A stretch of 64,000 nt of DNA from Mucor mucedo (GCF_025094135.1 NW_026252285.1:496001-560000), one strand, 5' to 3'. Positions 33,951 to 46,482 are shown, numbered from the stretch's first letter. Notes: generated from the sequence alone by a model not told the origin. Made by a program: numbers and translations.

Positions 33951-36900
33951 TTAATTTTCTACGGGAATAGGTTGCATTCTTTTGGATGCTCTTCGTTCAA
34001 TTTCAGCATTCTTCATGTATTTCTAAAATAATATAATGTATGAGTATCCGTATTAAATATATATTCATGCATAATTGATATCTACCTTGAACTCAAATGA
34101 AGCATCTGGTTGAACGAATGGATGGGTCAATAACTGTTCGGCAGTAGGTCGATCCTCCGGATTACTATTGTTTTGCATATGATCAGTACGACACAATTAA
34201 CCTTATATAAACAAACAAACTTACATGGTGAAGCATAAACTAAGAAAGTTTTTGGCAGCTTCAGGCAAGTGATCAGGTATAGGGGGTGCTTGATATTTAC
34301 CAAGACTATATAATGCAGCTAGCATGTTTAAGTCGAGCCATGGATGGCTTCCTGTGAGCATTTCGATCACTGTACAGCCAAGACTCCAAATATCAATTTT
34401 AGCATTATAATTGGTGCCTTTTACAACCTCAGGTGCCATCCAGAATACAGTACCACGCATGACAGAGTTATTTGAATGAGGGTCGTACGCCTTATCTTGT
34501 CCACTCAATTTGGACAAACCAAAATCGGTAATCTTACAAACACCGTTTTGATCCAAAAGGATGTTACCAGCTTTAATATCCTAATTGATTAAAAGAAAAT
34601 ATATTAGCAGGCAGCAGGCAGCAGGCGAGTATGCATGTATTAACTTACTCTGTGCAGGACATTACGGTTGTGAAGATATGCGAGACCCATTAAGATTTGT
34701 CTAGTAAAGAATTGAACTAAAGGTCCATCAAATTTACCAGTCTTTGCGAGACAAGAAGCAATACTTCCACCAGGAACATACTCCAAAAAGATATTGATGT
34801 GACCTTCCTCAAGATCGACATTGTAGCCAAGATATTGCACGATGTACTCGTTATCCAAATCCTCTAAAAGTGAAATCTCACGGAACAAGGAGTCTTTAGT
34901 TTCAAGCAATTGAGGATTGGCATAATCGGCTTTTGTAACAGGTAAATCTACTTGTTTGACAGCAATCCATTCTCCTGCCTCGACATTCAATGCGTGGTAA
35001 ACTCTACCAAAGGATCCTTTACCGATCAATTCACCACGAATCCATTGTAAGATTTTGGTTTCTAAATTAATAAATAAAAGTCAGATCATGCTGTGTTGTC
35101 GATCTAGAACTAGTGTACTTACTCTTGCTTGGCTTCAAATCATCTGTCTGGATATTTGCATTCATACCAGGTTTGACTTGTTCTACGGTACGATGCCACA
35201 TCTTAGTGCTACGTCTTCTTAACAGATTGTTTGCTCTAATGACATTGACGGCATTTCTCCAGTTGCGATGAGCTTCGTGAGCGACATTACGAATAGATTT
35301 CTTATGTCCCTGCAGTCTTCTTCCAGGAGGTAAAGCAGTAACAAGGGTTGCAGTAGTGGTTTGAGTTGACCCCATGGAGGGTTCGACAATAATTTCTTTA
35401 TCCAAATCATGACCAGGTAAATATTTATCGATATCCTTGTAAAGCTTTTCGACAGAAGGACGTTCAGCCCAGTTGCCATCGTCGTGGTCATTTCCAGAAG
35501 GAGATGAAATGGGCGTACTATTACGATGATGTAAAGGGGGTGCTGTATCAATGGAAAGACCCGCGGCAGGTGGATCTGATAATGAAATACTTTCCACACC
35601 TTCTTCGATGATAGGAGCACTGCCATTACTAGCAGCAGACTCAGGTTCGGGTTCTTCACCCTGTTCAGATGACATTGTGAATTGAACACCTCTCTTTTTG
35701 GGTGGCGAGTTCATGTATGTTTTGGCTGAGATACTAGGATGCAAATTGAGATTTTCAGATCCAAATTGTTGCACTGGTGATGTAGTTGTGGGAACAACTG
35801 GACTTGACTCGGCTTTTTTCAATTGTTGTTGAGGTGCAATTGCCCACAAAGAAGGAGATGGTGTGGGCGCAGAAACATTGGAAGGTGCAACGGCCCAAAG
35901 TGAGACGGACGAAGTTAATGTGTTATTTGTAGCAGTGTTATTCGGGTAGTGATTTACAGAGGGATTAGCGGATACATTGTTTGAAGGAGGGATAGCCCAG
36001 AGTGATTGAGAGGTAGTAAGTGTTTCTTCGGGATATTGTTTAGGCGGTACAGCCCATAAAGAAGGTTGTTCTTGTTGATGGTGATGATGAATATCTTGAT
36101 GGATTGGCCATAATTCATTAGAATTGACCGCAGTACTTGCTTCACCTAAAGAAGCTAGACTCATATCCGAAGTGCTTTGCACAGGCCAGAGAGCTTGTTG
36201 TTGTAACTGCTGTTGATAATAATGCTTTTGTGTATCAGTGGATGAGGTGCTACTTCTTTGGGATGGAGGAGTGACAGCCCATAAAGGAGGTCTATTATTT
36301 GCATCAACGGCTGGAGGGGGGTGAGTTGACCAAACACTAGCATCAGCATCCATAGATTGCTTACGGGAATTTCTACCAATTTTATCAAAGTATCCGCTAT
36401 CATCTCTACTATCTTCCATACCCTCTGATGGAGATGCAATAGTATACTGGTTAGCAGAAAGATCATAACGGGAACGACTTAAATCATATTCGCTACTATG
36501 GTTACTGGCATATTGACCAATATAACGCTGTTGTTGTTGTTGCTGTTGTTGGAGATTTGATCTAATTATATGGCTATTAGTTTATTTATATATCCCCTTG
36601 TGCATATAATGAAATTTTTTACCTTTGATAACCTCCTTGTGTAGCAAAATCATAACAAATTGTTCCATCTTTAGAATACGACCTATAATGTTCTGATGCA
36701 TGATCTGCAGGTTTGACCAATATTCTGTTGGTAGAACTATGGTCTGAAATCTGACATATATGAGATAGTTCTCCATCGCTCAAAGCAGTATCTAAATAAG
36801 TGTGTATAAATGATTACTACGGACTCCCCTTTATATAATTCTTTGTCCCTTTATTTCTTTGTTACCTGAATGCTTGCCGTTTTCATGATAAAATAGGTAT

Positions 36901-38016
36901 CTGTCACATCCACCTTCTAAACCTAATTTTCTTAGAATAGAATTCTTGATTAAACGAGGATCATGCATTCCTGTAACATGTAAACTGTGAAAAGTATCAG
37001 AGTCTCTTGTAACATGAATGCTCTGTTGTTCACGTTGAGGAGGAAGTTGCACAGGGTGGTCCTATAACAAATAAATAAATTAGTATTCTATATTTATAAA
37101 CAAATATATATGTTTTACCATTGTTGTTGGAGTAAGAATTGGGGTAGGAGCTGTTGGTCTTCTTCTACCAAATTTCCAGTTAACATCATTGTCTGATATT
37201 CTTGGGCTACTAGGGCTTAATGGATATCGAGATGATGATGTATTAAGTGGTGCATTTGATAAATTACTTGTAGTTGAACTTGAGGGTCTAATATTACTGT
37301 TTCTATTAACGGGTATTCCAGGTGTTGGTATAGGTCGATGTGGTATATTATAATTTTTCATCCAATCCAATACTTGTTCATTATTTGATGATTTTCTTTC
37401 AGGTATTAGAGGAATGACAGAATCCGAGCTAGTTAATCTATCATTTACTGCCGGTATAGCATATCTAGAGCCATTATTATATCGAGCATTTGAAGGTGGT
37501 CTTTGAAAGTATTCCTCGTTCTAAAAATACAAATTTATAAGAAAATTGTAATAATTTTAAAATAGGCATATATTACCATGCGAATATTCTTGAGGGCTAA
37601 AGCCATTTTGCGTTTTTCGGTATATGAAAGTCCCAAGTCATTTTGCGATCCCATTAAGTAAGACATGTCGATTTCGAGAAAAGCTTTTCCGCAAATATGC
37701 TTTGCTAATTAGTAGTAATTAAAAGGGAAAAAGAGGAAAAAATAGGCACAAGAAAATATATAAAAGAGAGCCAATATGAACAAAGAAAATAGGAGTAATG
37801 GAAGATGAGTATTTAAACAATTTTATGAAAAAAGGGGAAAACAAGATGAACAAATTTGTACAAACCTTTGAATACTTCAATCGTGTTTTTGAAATCGTTT
37901 GTCTCCAACCAACGCACTACTTTGTCCATCGTCCAGGTATCCGCATAGTCAACAGCAGTTTTCTCGGGAAAGTTTGGTAATTGTTTAGCTTCATTCAAAT
38001 CACCTTCAAATGCCAT
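33951..38016 (-). CDS. BCK1: MAP kinase kinase kinase, BCK1 class, with SAM and RA-like regions
   Basis: Ten exons on the minus strand (38016-37866, 37704-37577, 37520-37119, 37061-36866, 36791-36623, 36561-35123, 35061-34649, 34580-34225, 34164-34086, 34022-33951) join to 1134 aa. The N-terminus is SAM-like (WTMDKVVRWLETNDF then CGKAFLEIDMSYLM, residues about 28-92). Residues about 228-347 look like a Ras-association domain. A long disordered middle with repeated LWA[V/I]xP motifs follows (about 426-590). The kinase domain starts near residue 835: Gly loop GKGSFGRV 842-849, Lys864, HRDIK with Asp967, DFG at 985-987, then RGTVFWMAPE and DIWSLGCTVIEM. The kinase is closest in feel to yeast Bck1 (cell wall integrity cascade, activated by Pkc1), while SAM plus RA resembles Ste11/Byr2. 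So pathway placement is likely but not proven. Confidence 0.9.
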
Positions 38017-39829
38017 TTTGGCAGATTATTTACAGTGATAACAGGGAAACAAAAAGAAGCTGTATTATGATTTTCTTTATTTGATTTTTTGTGCGAAATT
38101 AGCAATCAAATATCGTTTGATTGGCCATGTCTACACACACCACATCGTTTGGTTTGTGCCTTGACAAGCCACCATTCTGTGCAACATCCTATATAAATCT
38201 GCTCTTAACCTCGAACTACCATCCCACCGCAGCTACATTGGTCAACTGGCGTCCTCTTTCCTTAATGAGAATATACATTAACGCTGTTTAGTAATGGATC
38301 TGTCCTTTTAGTGACATATTTGTCTTTTTACAATCCTCTCTCCTTTTTTTTTAGTCTTCAAAAATAGTTAATATTGTGTGCGACAATAAGCTGCAGGTAG
38401 CACCTGTTTATCCTCGCTCTTTTGGTCACTTTCACTGATCTGACTTATTTTCAATGTGCACCTGTCCTTGATTAAATCACCTTTTCTATTTGTTTGTTTT
38501 TAAATATCGTAACAATTTGACTGACAGACCATCGATTTTCTTTTATCGTACACGTGCATGATACAAACATAATTCAAATAGACACAAACAAAACCAGCAA
38601 CATACGCGTCCTTGGTTTGCATCACGTAAGTGTGTGAGTTTGTCAGCAGCTACCACAGATATAGTATTTAAGATCATCATAGCAACAGGGTGCATCATAT
38701 ATATATATAGCATCATTTAACATGATAGAGATATGTCTCGAATTTAGGCATGCTTTTTACAGCAGGTGTTTTGAGCTTTAACGAAAAAAAAAACTTTTGG
38801 AGATCCTCCTTTTTTCTGCATATATACGCTTAAGCTTGTCGTTCATGTTTATTATTGGTGTTTGACCAATGTTCTAAAGATACATTTCTCCACCGCACGA
38901 GATTGTTTGAATATCACGCTACTTCAATAAATTGTCTGTTTTACGCAACGTAAACAAAAGGGGCATATGCGCATACTAGAATCCGTTTGAGTAGAAATGG
39001 TAGATCTGGCATCAGCTTCGTCTCCACCGCATGAAATTGTAGGAGTAAATTAAACTATGCCATTCGAGAACGGATTGTCGTAGTTCTATTTTTACAAACA
39101 TGCATCATGTTGGCGTAGCTTTCATTGAAGCTTGTATATAGTGCTTCAATGTCGACATTTCTTTTTAGAAATTTTTTGTATCAGGAAGTGCCACTTTCTT
39201 TAAACGTTTTCAGACACCTAACATCACGAAGAATACCCTTCCTACCAAAGAAATTAACCACGATATGTGGCAATTGGCGGAGTTTAAACGTTCAATGGCG
39301 TAGTGTCGGATTTGATTAAAAACAGGGGGGCTTTAATAGGGAAACATTGGTGTCTTGTGAGTAGATAACTAATTTACTTGTATTTCCACATAGTGGTATT
39401 TTTAAAGGGCTAGTTTTAAAAAAAGATGTCTATTTTAAAGCGTATCTTCTTCTCCTCCCTCCTCTTATCCTTATAGTCTCATGCTCAAAAGTAACTATAA
39501 ATATCCAGCCACATGCAAATACAAAACTAATGAAAAATACACATATGAAATACCACTGTAAAATTCTGCTATCCGTCCTTTATATCATGTATATAAATCT
39601 ATTTAAAGCTATTTTTGCCCATACTGTATGCAGATTATAATGATCTATCAGATTGAATCGTAGTTTATAAGACAGTATATATTAGCTATTCGCACCTTCG
39701 AGTCTATAATGTCATATGTAAACATAGTGCATCATAACATGCAAGTCAACAACATACTTCTTAGGCTTTGGATTTTTTTATTGATAATTTTCGAACAAAT
39801 TTCTTACTGACCATCCCTAGTAGGCCAAA

Positions 39830-39870
<41 letters not shown>

Positions 39871-40532
39871 ATCGGCAACCTCTACTACCGCGTAAATGTA
39901 TTTATAGTTGACCTGTGATAACAGGGCTGGAAAATTTTAGTTGCGACGTTGACTAACAATAACTATACTGGCAGCCAAATCATGACCCCAAAAGTGAGGA
40001 ACAGTTTAATGTGTGTGATTAGTCATAGATGCTCTACAATTTTGCACTTGTAATATATCTGATATCTTCATAAAATGTACGCACATTCAGAATTTGTTAC
40101 TTTTCCTTCCATTCGGTTGATACAAATAAAAGTTGCTAGTAGAAAACTGTACCCATATATGGAATCCAACAAGGATAAATTTTAGTATGTACAATTCTTT
40201 TGTCTTCACTGAAAAGAGTGGTTATATATATTTAAGTTAGAGTACATCCGCATTTGAGCCATTCTAAACGCATTTTGTGATATTTGAGCAATCATCTCCG
40301 ACTAGTAAAACAATATCAAGGAAATGTAATCAAAAGACACTTGAACTGCATTTTATTTTGTCTTTTGGTTTCATTTATCATCTTTTTATCCATGTATAAC
40401 AATTTTTGTTATTCTCAACACATGCTCATTGTCCATGCTAAAAAAAATTCCCCAAGTGATTTGCATAATTTAGTTTTTGTACTCCGGGTATTGTTTGGGT
40501 GTGTAAAACTAACTTGAATTATGCAACGCTAG
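38017..40532. other. gene-poor region, left part
   Basis: About 2.5 kb with no supported gene. The first few hundred bases are the MAPKKK promoter (one ACGCGT near 38604). The open frames near 39125-39319 and 40284-40517 are short and have no recognised similarity. A 37-A run lies at 39833-39869. Confidence 0.4.
39833..39869. repeat. poly(A) run of 37
   Basis: Longest homopolymer in the window, in a gene-poor stretch rather than in an intron. Confidence 0.9.
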
Positions 40533-40769
40533 GTTGCTCCACATGGTAACATCTTTCTTAAGAATAGCATTCGTAAAGTCTCCAGTTTCGCTCCTTATAA
40601 ACGTCGTCTGATGAACAACAACGATATGCCAAAAGACATTTTGCATAACCTTCCTAATGTCAACTTCATTACCCCTGGATCTATTTTATATTCCTGCAAC
40701 ACTATCCTTATTATAGATCTTCTAGAAACCTGTGATTTAGACAAGAAGCATAGAAATAATAACTTTTAA
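40533..40769 (+). pseudogene. fossil resembling ribosomal protein L36e
   Basis: A stop-free segment of 78 codons preceded by a possible splice acceptor (CTAG at 40529-40532). It contains KNSIRKVSSFAPYKRRLMN, which lines up with the conserved eL36 core (roughly VREVxGFAPYERRxMELL). The residues after that block do not match eL36, and the basic N-terminal half of eL36 is missing. I infer a decayed partial copy. A chance match or a divergent unrelated frame remains possible. Confidence 0.35.
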
Positions 40770-40980
40770 AGACGATTACACGATTGTCAGACAAATAGCA
40801 TAAATCAGCCCTGCTAACGACATATGCGCAGTAGCCCTTACTTTTTAGCTGCTTGATCTTGTCAGCTTGGGGCAATCTGATTGGCTTAAATTGCTTGTAT
40901 CAGCGTTGGCTGAAATTGGGTATAAAATCCCCTCTCCTTACAGTGTTGTTACTTCAAATTATTTTTGGACAAACTTATAT

Positions 40981-41064
40981 TTGTTTTCAGACAGGCTTAT
41001 AATTGTTTTCAGACAGGCTTATAATTGTTTTCAGACAGGCTTATAATTGTTTTCAGACAAACAG
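40981..41064. repeat. 22-bp tandem repeat, about 3.8 copies
   Basis: Three identical 22-bp units (ttgttttcagacaggcttataa) at 40981-41002, 41003-41024 and 41025-41046, then a partial unit to about 41064. Degenerate echoes flank it: ttttggacaaacttatat before, and cggacagtctta and ttttcaga after. Confidence 0.9.
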
Positions 41065-41828
41065 AAATATATTTCGGACAGTCTTAAAAATATTTTCAGA
41101 AAAATGTAAAAGATAATCAGACAAGATATCCATCCCAGTCAATACCATCTTTTGTGTCGATAATGTTACAAGGAATTTAAAGAGGACGTCAAATTATTTT
41201 CAACCAACACTTGACGATTTAAGTGAGAAAAAGAGAGTAAGGAGGTACCGAAAAAGGTTCCTACACTTGTGCAGATGATTGGCATGGTCTACTTGTGATG
41301 TAATGATAGAGGCGGGATGTTATTTGGGTAGGACATAGCGGAGGTAAAGAAGATAATGATAGAGAATATGACATAGAAAAACGTACGGCGGTGAAAAAGA
41401 ACAGGTAAGTGATCCTAGGTTATGAATACGCGCACTTTACCGGTCCTGAAGAAAAGCGTAACCATAATAATCTATTCAATCAAACTTTGAGACAGCCAAA
41501 ACTCACTCAACAAATTTTGTTTAATACGACTTATATTATAAATGAATAAAGTGATTTACATGCCTACAATTATCATACCCAGCCTACTACTAATAACCTC
41601 ACTTCATAGCATATAGATACAATCTGATATAAATAATAATAACTTTGGTTTGTACAAATACTTTGATAAATTAATAATAAGCAGCGGTCACAACAAATAT
41701 ATATATATGAGCCTGATGTCGATTTAAACAACAATTATGTCCTTTTCTTTCTAATATCTAAAACGGGATGCGTACACCAATTCATCCAGAAATTGAAGCT
41801 TTTATACAAACGAAAAAGTTGAAAAAAT

Positions 41829-42730
41829 ATGAAAAGCCAACAACAGGAAACTGCTAGTGAAACCATTAACAAACCAATTAAAAGAAAGAAAGGTAATATA
41901 AAAGCTTTCTTCAATGTGTTGTAATAACTAAATATTCTCAAAGGTGTAAAAAGAAAAGATACTCCAGAAGAGAAAAAGGCAAAAAGTGATGCAAAAAGAG
42001 CTAGAAATGTTGTCCCAAATATATCGAGTCTAGTATGTAAGTCCTGCGGTCAAAAGAATTGATTCAACAAAATCTGGGTTCTCAAAAACAAAGATATACT
42101 GTCTCTATACCTCTCAAGTCAGTCATGTCTTCATTAGATGCGAATGCGAATAACACGGCGGTTGAAAAAATTAAAAGTCTTTCTATGTTTCTGCGAAAAG
42201 TCGCCTACAACGCTCAGCTTTTTGTCAACTTTTATATTTAAAAACATCCTAACAGTTTGCCTAATGAACTATTGAAACAAATTTTTTGGTATAGCGTGTG
42301 TAGAGTGGTGTAATAAAATTTATCAGTTCAAAATTTCCAATCACAATATCCACTTATTCCCCGCCTCGTCGAAGTATGGGATGAGCTTAACGGTGTTGAA
42401 GGCGTCAACTTGACAGTTGATAAAGGAAATTTAATTCTTTACGGCCAAGTGGTTTCATCCGCTTGTGAGTCTATAGCTACTTGTTATAACAACTATTATA
42501 TAGAGAACTTTGAAAATATTATTGCAAACTATTTTATATACATGATTCGTCAAGCATTTCATGTATGTGTAAAACCTTGTTAAATATATATATTAAAAAC
42601 TTGACATCAATTATTATTTTTGTAAAAGGACATAAAAATTCCCGTAGTAAAGCATATAGTATACGAACATGTGCTCAATGTACTATTTTCTCCAGGACTC
42701 CCACCACCTGGCCAAACGAAAAGTTATTAG
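41829..42730 (+). pseudogene. decayed gene, probable repetitive/mobile-family copy
   Basis: Possible start at 41829 with a basic N-terminus, an intron-like GT-AG gap (41893-41943), then VKRKDTPEEKKAKSDAKRAR and a half zinc-knuckle (CKSCGQKN) that ends in a stop near 42058. A second frame at 42059-42562 runs on with protein-like sequence (IFWYSVC, YPLIPRLVEVWDELNGVEGVNL, SACESIATCYNNYYIENFENI) but is broken by TAA at 42239, 42311 and 42314. A GT-AG intron 42563-42628 keeps this frame and leads to IPVVKHIVYEHVLNVLF, ending at TAG 42728. A basic, zinc-knuckle N-terminus followed by this kind of helical region is my recollection of high-copy mucoromycete gene families thought to be transposon-linked. 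The exact family is not identified. Confidence 0.5.
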
Positions 42731-43688
42731 TTGATGTTTGTATTTGCTAATAACCATGTTTGAATCCAAAACAATATACATCTTCAGAAACGGTTCACAG
42801 ATCACGATAACTGTGTGATTGCGGAGAATGAGTTCCCGTATAGACGATATTCGGGGGACAAGATATAGCACTCTCTTGAGGAATAAGTATTCGAACAGTA
42901 TTGCAGTAAAGTGATGGAAAACGAGACTTAGTTAAAATTTCAGAGTTTTATTTGCAATAAAATAACTTTATGAGATTAATTCCTTTTTGTTTTGTGTGTA
43001 AATTGTTGTTAGGGTGTTGGGGTGATGTATGTTTGACCAGGTAAATTTTTGAATAATTGATGTGCGAATAATTGACTGGGACCAGATTTTTTCACAAATG
43101 GTAAATCGTTATGACTATTAAGGTTCCAGATGTAAGAGACATAAAGATGAAGACATGTAGTAGTTTTTTTTGGACTATGTAGATATAAATACAACTAAAA
43201 AAGCCAAAAGAGAATTAAAACGCTACCCCCGATATAAAAAAGCAATTGATACAATATGAATGTATAAGCTGTATTGCTGGAAGACCTTTAGCAGCAATCA
43301 CCCACTCTCAAATTTTGATGTCAACTCGATGAGAAAAGAGCTTGAATGACGTTTTTGATAAGACAGTGAACTATATGCCCGAATTAAAAAAGGGACGTGC
43401 GAAAATAATGAATAACCTCATCGATAAAACATTCTGTATATGTGTCAAATCGGGCTACACTAATGCTTTGAGCTAGTTGAGATCCCCACTGTTCGTTATG
43501 ATACAAGCGATAGATAAAGTTCTACAAAACTTATGAAGGCAGAACAAACCATTAAGAGAATCATAAAATGAATATGGATACTTAAATGGCGAAAGAAGAA
43601 AGTGGTTATCAAACTTGCTAACTCCATTAGTATCGTTTTTATGACTTACTCAAAGCACAGCACTGTTGTCATTCTACAAACGTCACAC
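42731..43688. other. gene-poor region, right part
   Basis: About 960 bp. Short stop-ridden frames may continue the decayed gene on its left; the rest leads into the MCM3 promoter. Nothing intact is seen. Confidence 0.4.
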
Positions 43689-43694
43689 ACGCGT
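43689..43694. promoter_or_regulatory. MCB element (ACGCGT), distal, of MCM3
   Basis: ACGCGT centred about 115 bp before the MCM3 ATG, inside an imperfect inverted repeat GTCAC...GTGAC at 43682-43697. Confidence 0.55.
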
Positions 43695-43761
43695 GACTGG
43701 AAATTGCCTTTTATAGTCCTCGCGAGAGCAGCGCAGCGGAAAGAATTTTTCGCTCACTAAA

Positions 43762-43767
43762 ACGCGT
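43762..43767. promoter_or_regulatory. MCB element (ACGCGT), proximal, of MCM3
   Basis: AAAACGCGTTTT, a perfect palindrome around ACGCGT, about 40 bp before the ATG at 43806. This is the MBF site of G1/S genes in yeasts. Confidence 0.6.
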
Positions 43768-43805
43768 TTTGAAAAAAAAATCTTTTTGTCTTAATACAAA
43801 CAACA

Positions 43806-46482
43806 ATGTCTTCAACACAAGCAACAACAGACACATTACTTGATTCAGTTGCTCAGGGCTACTCAGATACATTTCAAGAGTTCCTTGAATTTGATGTAAA
43901 TTAGTAAACGTTTACATACTCATATTCCCTGTACTGAACATATATTCGCTTTCCTTTTACAAATTAGGAGCATACTGTCATCTCTGAAAAGGCATCATAT
44001 AAAGATATGATTCCAGCCATGCTGTCAAAAAATCAACGTCGATTGGTTGTTAGCATTGATGCTCTCCGTAATTTCAACCGTGATTTGGCCACAGAGTAAA
44101 GTATTCGTTTTTTTAGTGTTAACAGCGTACCTGTATATTTTTTATACTAAACGATACCTCTAGACTTATCAACAACCCTGCAGAATGCTTACCCGCATTC
44201 GACGAAGCACTCACAAAGATGGTTAAACTTATCAAACCAGACATAGATTTGAGTATCCCTTATTATGTGGGATTTACAGGAAGCTTTGGTGACAATCACG
44301 TCAATCCACGTACTTTACGTGCCATGTACTTGGGTAAATTCGTGTGCATTGAAGGTATTGTCACCCATTGCTCTCTTGTCCGACCTAAAGTTGTGAAGTC
44401 GATTCATTATTCCGCCAAAACAAACACTCATTTCCAACGTGAATATCATGATGCCACTACACCTGGTAGCCTCGTTCCTACCGGTGCCGTTTATCCCACC
44501 GAAGATGAAAAGGGTAATCCCCTTGTCACTGAATTTGGTTATAGTACCTATCGCGATCATCAATCCCTCAGTATTCAAGAAATGCCCGAACGTGCTCCTG
44601 CTGGTCAATTGCCTAGATCAGTTGATGTTATTCTCGATGATGATTTAGTAGATAGAGCTAAACCTGGAGATCGTGTTAGTATCATTGGTATCTATCGTTC
44701 TCTCGGTAGCAAAAATGCTAATCAAAGCAGTTCTACTTTCAAAACCGTGATTGTTTGTAACGAAATCAGCCTTTTGAGTACAAAGGCGGGTGGTGGCATC
44801 GCTGCTCCCATCATTACTGATAATGATATTGTCCATATTACCGAATTGGCTAAAAAGAAGAATTCTTTCAAAATCCTCTCTCAATCATTAGCGCCTTCTA
44901 TTTGGGGTCACGAATACATCAAGAAAGCTGTATTGATGATGCTGTTAGGTGGTGTGGAAAAGAATTTGGAAAATGGTACTCATATCAGAGGTGATATCAA
45001 TATGTTGATGGTGGGTGATCCATCCACCGCCAAATCTCAAATTTTGAGATATATCTTAAATATTGCGCCTCTTGCTATTGCAACTACTGGTCGTGGTTCT
45101 TCTGGTGTTGGTTTAACTGCTGCTGTTACAAGTGATAAGGAAACTGGCGAAAGACGTTTAGAAGCTGGTGCAATGGTCTTAGCCGATCGTGGTGTTGTAT
45201 GTATTGATGAGTTTGATAAGATGAGTGATGTTGATCGTGTAGCTATTCACGAAGTCATGGAACAACAAACCGTGACAATTGCCAAGGCCGGTATTCATAC
45301 ATCTTTAAATGCAAGATGTAGTGTTGTTGCTGCTGCAAATCCTATTTATGGTATGTACGATTTGACTAAAGATCCTGCCAAAAATATCGCACTTCCCGAT
45401 TCTCTACTCTCACGTTTCGATTTGTTGTTTATCGTTACCGATTCACTTGATGAAACTCGTGACAGACAAATTTCTGAACACGTGTTGAGAATGCATCGCT
45501 ATGTTCAGCCCGGTACTGAGGAAGGCGCCCCTATCAGAGAGGCTGTAGACGATATTATTGGTGAAGAGCCTGAAGAAGATGCCGATGAAGAGGAAATTTA
45601 CGAGAAATACAACCCCAACTTGCATGCTGGTGTCAAGCGTACTACAAAGATCCTTAAATCTAGTTTTGTGAAGAAATATATCTATTATGTCAAAAATATT
45701 GTTAAACCAGTATTAACAAAGCGTGCTACAGATAGAATTATCAATGAATATACCTCACTCAGAAATCAAAAGGAAGACGATCCTAACAGAAAGAAGACTG
45801 CCCCTATTACTGCACGTACTTTGGAGACTTTAATTCGTCTTTCTGCATCACATGCCAAGTCTAGATTAAGCGCTACAATCGAAGATAAAGATGCCAAGGC
45901 GGCCGCTGAAGTTTTGAGATTTGCCATGTTCCAAGAAGTTCTTCGTGTTAAGAAGACTAAACGTAGAAAGGTAGATGCTGAATCCGAAGCAGATTCTGAC
46001 GAAGAAGAAGAGGAGGAACAAGTTGAGGCTGAAGCCAATGAAGATGACGCAATGGAAGAAGCTGAGAGGTTTGTTAACATTGAAATATATGTGATTAAAG
46101 TAACTAAAAATTTATTTTTAGCTCCAACGCCGTCCCTGCTGCTGCTGAACCCGCTGAGGATAATGCAATGGATGTGGATGAAGATATGGAGATCTCGCCC
46201 AGGAGGTAAGGAAGCAAACAAACAAGAAAGAGATTTAATATTATTATGTAAATTAACAATTATTGTCATTATAGATTGGTTATATTTAAAGAAATATTGG
46301 GTCGTTACTTTGCCCATAACCCTGATGCAACTGAGATTACATTTGAAAGTGTTCTCCAAGAGGTGAACAGAGATTTATCTGGTGATGAAGCATTCTCAGT
46401 GACAGAAACTGAGACTGCGTTGGTGGAGATGTCAAATGAGAACAAAATTATGTATTCTGGCGGCGTTGTTTATCTTATTTAA
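43806..46482 (+). CDS. MCM3: DNA replication licensing factor MCM3
   Basis: Exons 43806-43895, 43968-44095, 44164-46068, 46122-46205 and 46275-46482 join to 804 aa. A subunit of the MCM2-7 replicative helicase. The OB-fold region carries GIVTHCSLVRPKVVKS and HYSAKTNTHFQREY, which is MCM3-like and lacks a full zinc finger. Walker A GDPSTAKS at 357-364, Walker B CIDEFDKM with DEF at 421-423, and the arginine finger LLSRFDLLF with Arg490. The C-terminal part has a KR-rich stretch and acidic runs (about 650-720), then a winged-helix-like end (FKEILGRYFAHN...). The start agrees with an exon that opens MSSTQATTDTLLDSVAQGY. Two MCB boxes upstream suggest G1/S control. Confidence 0.96.
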
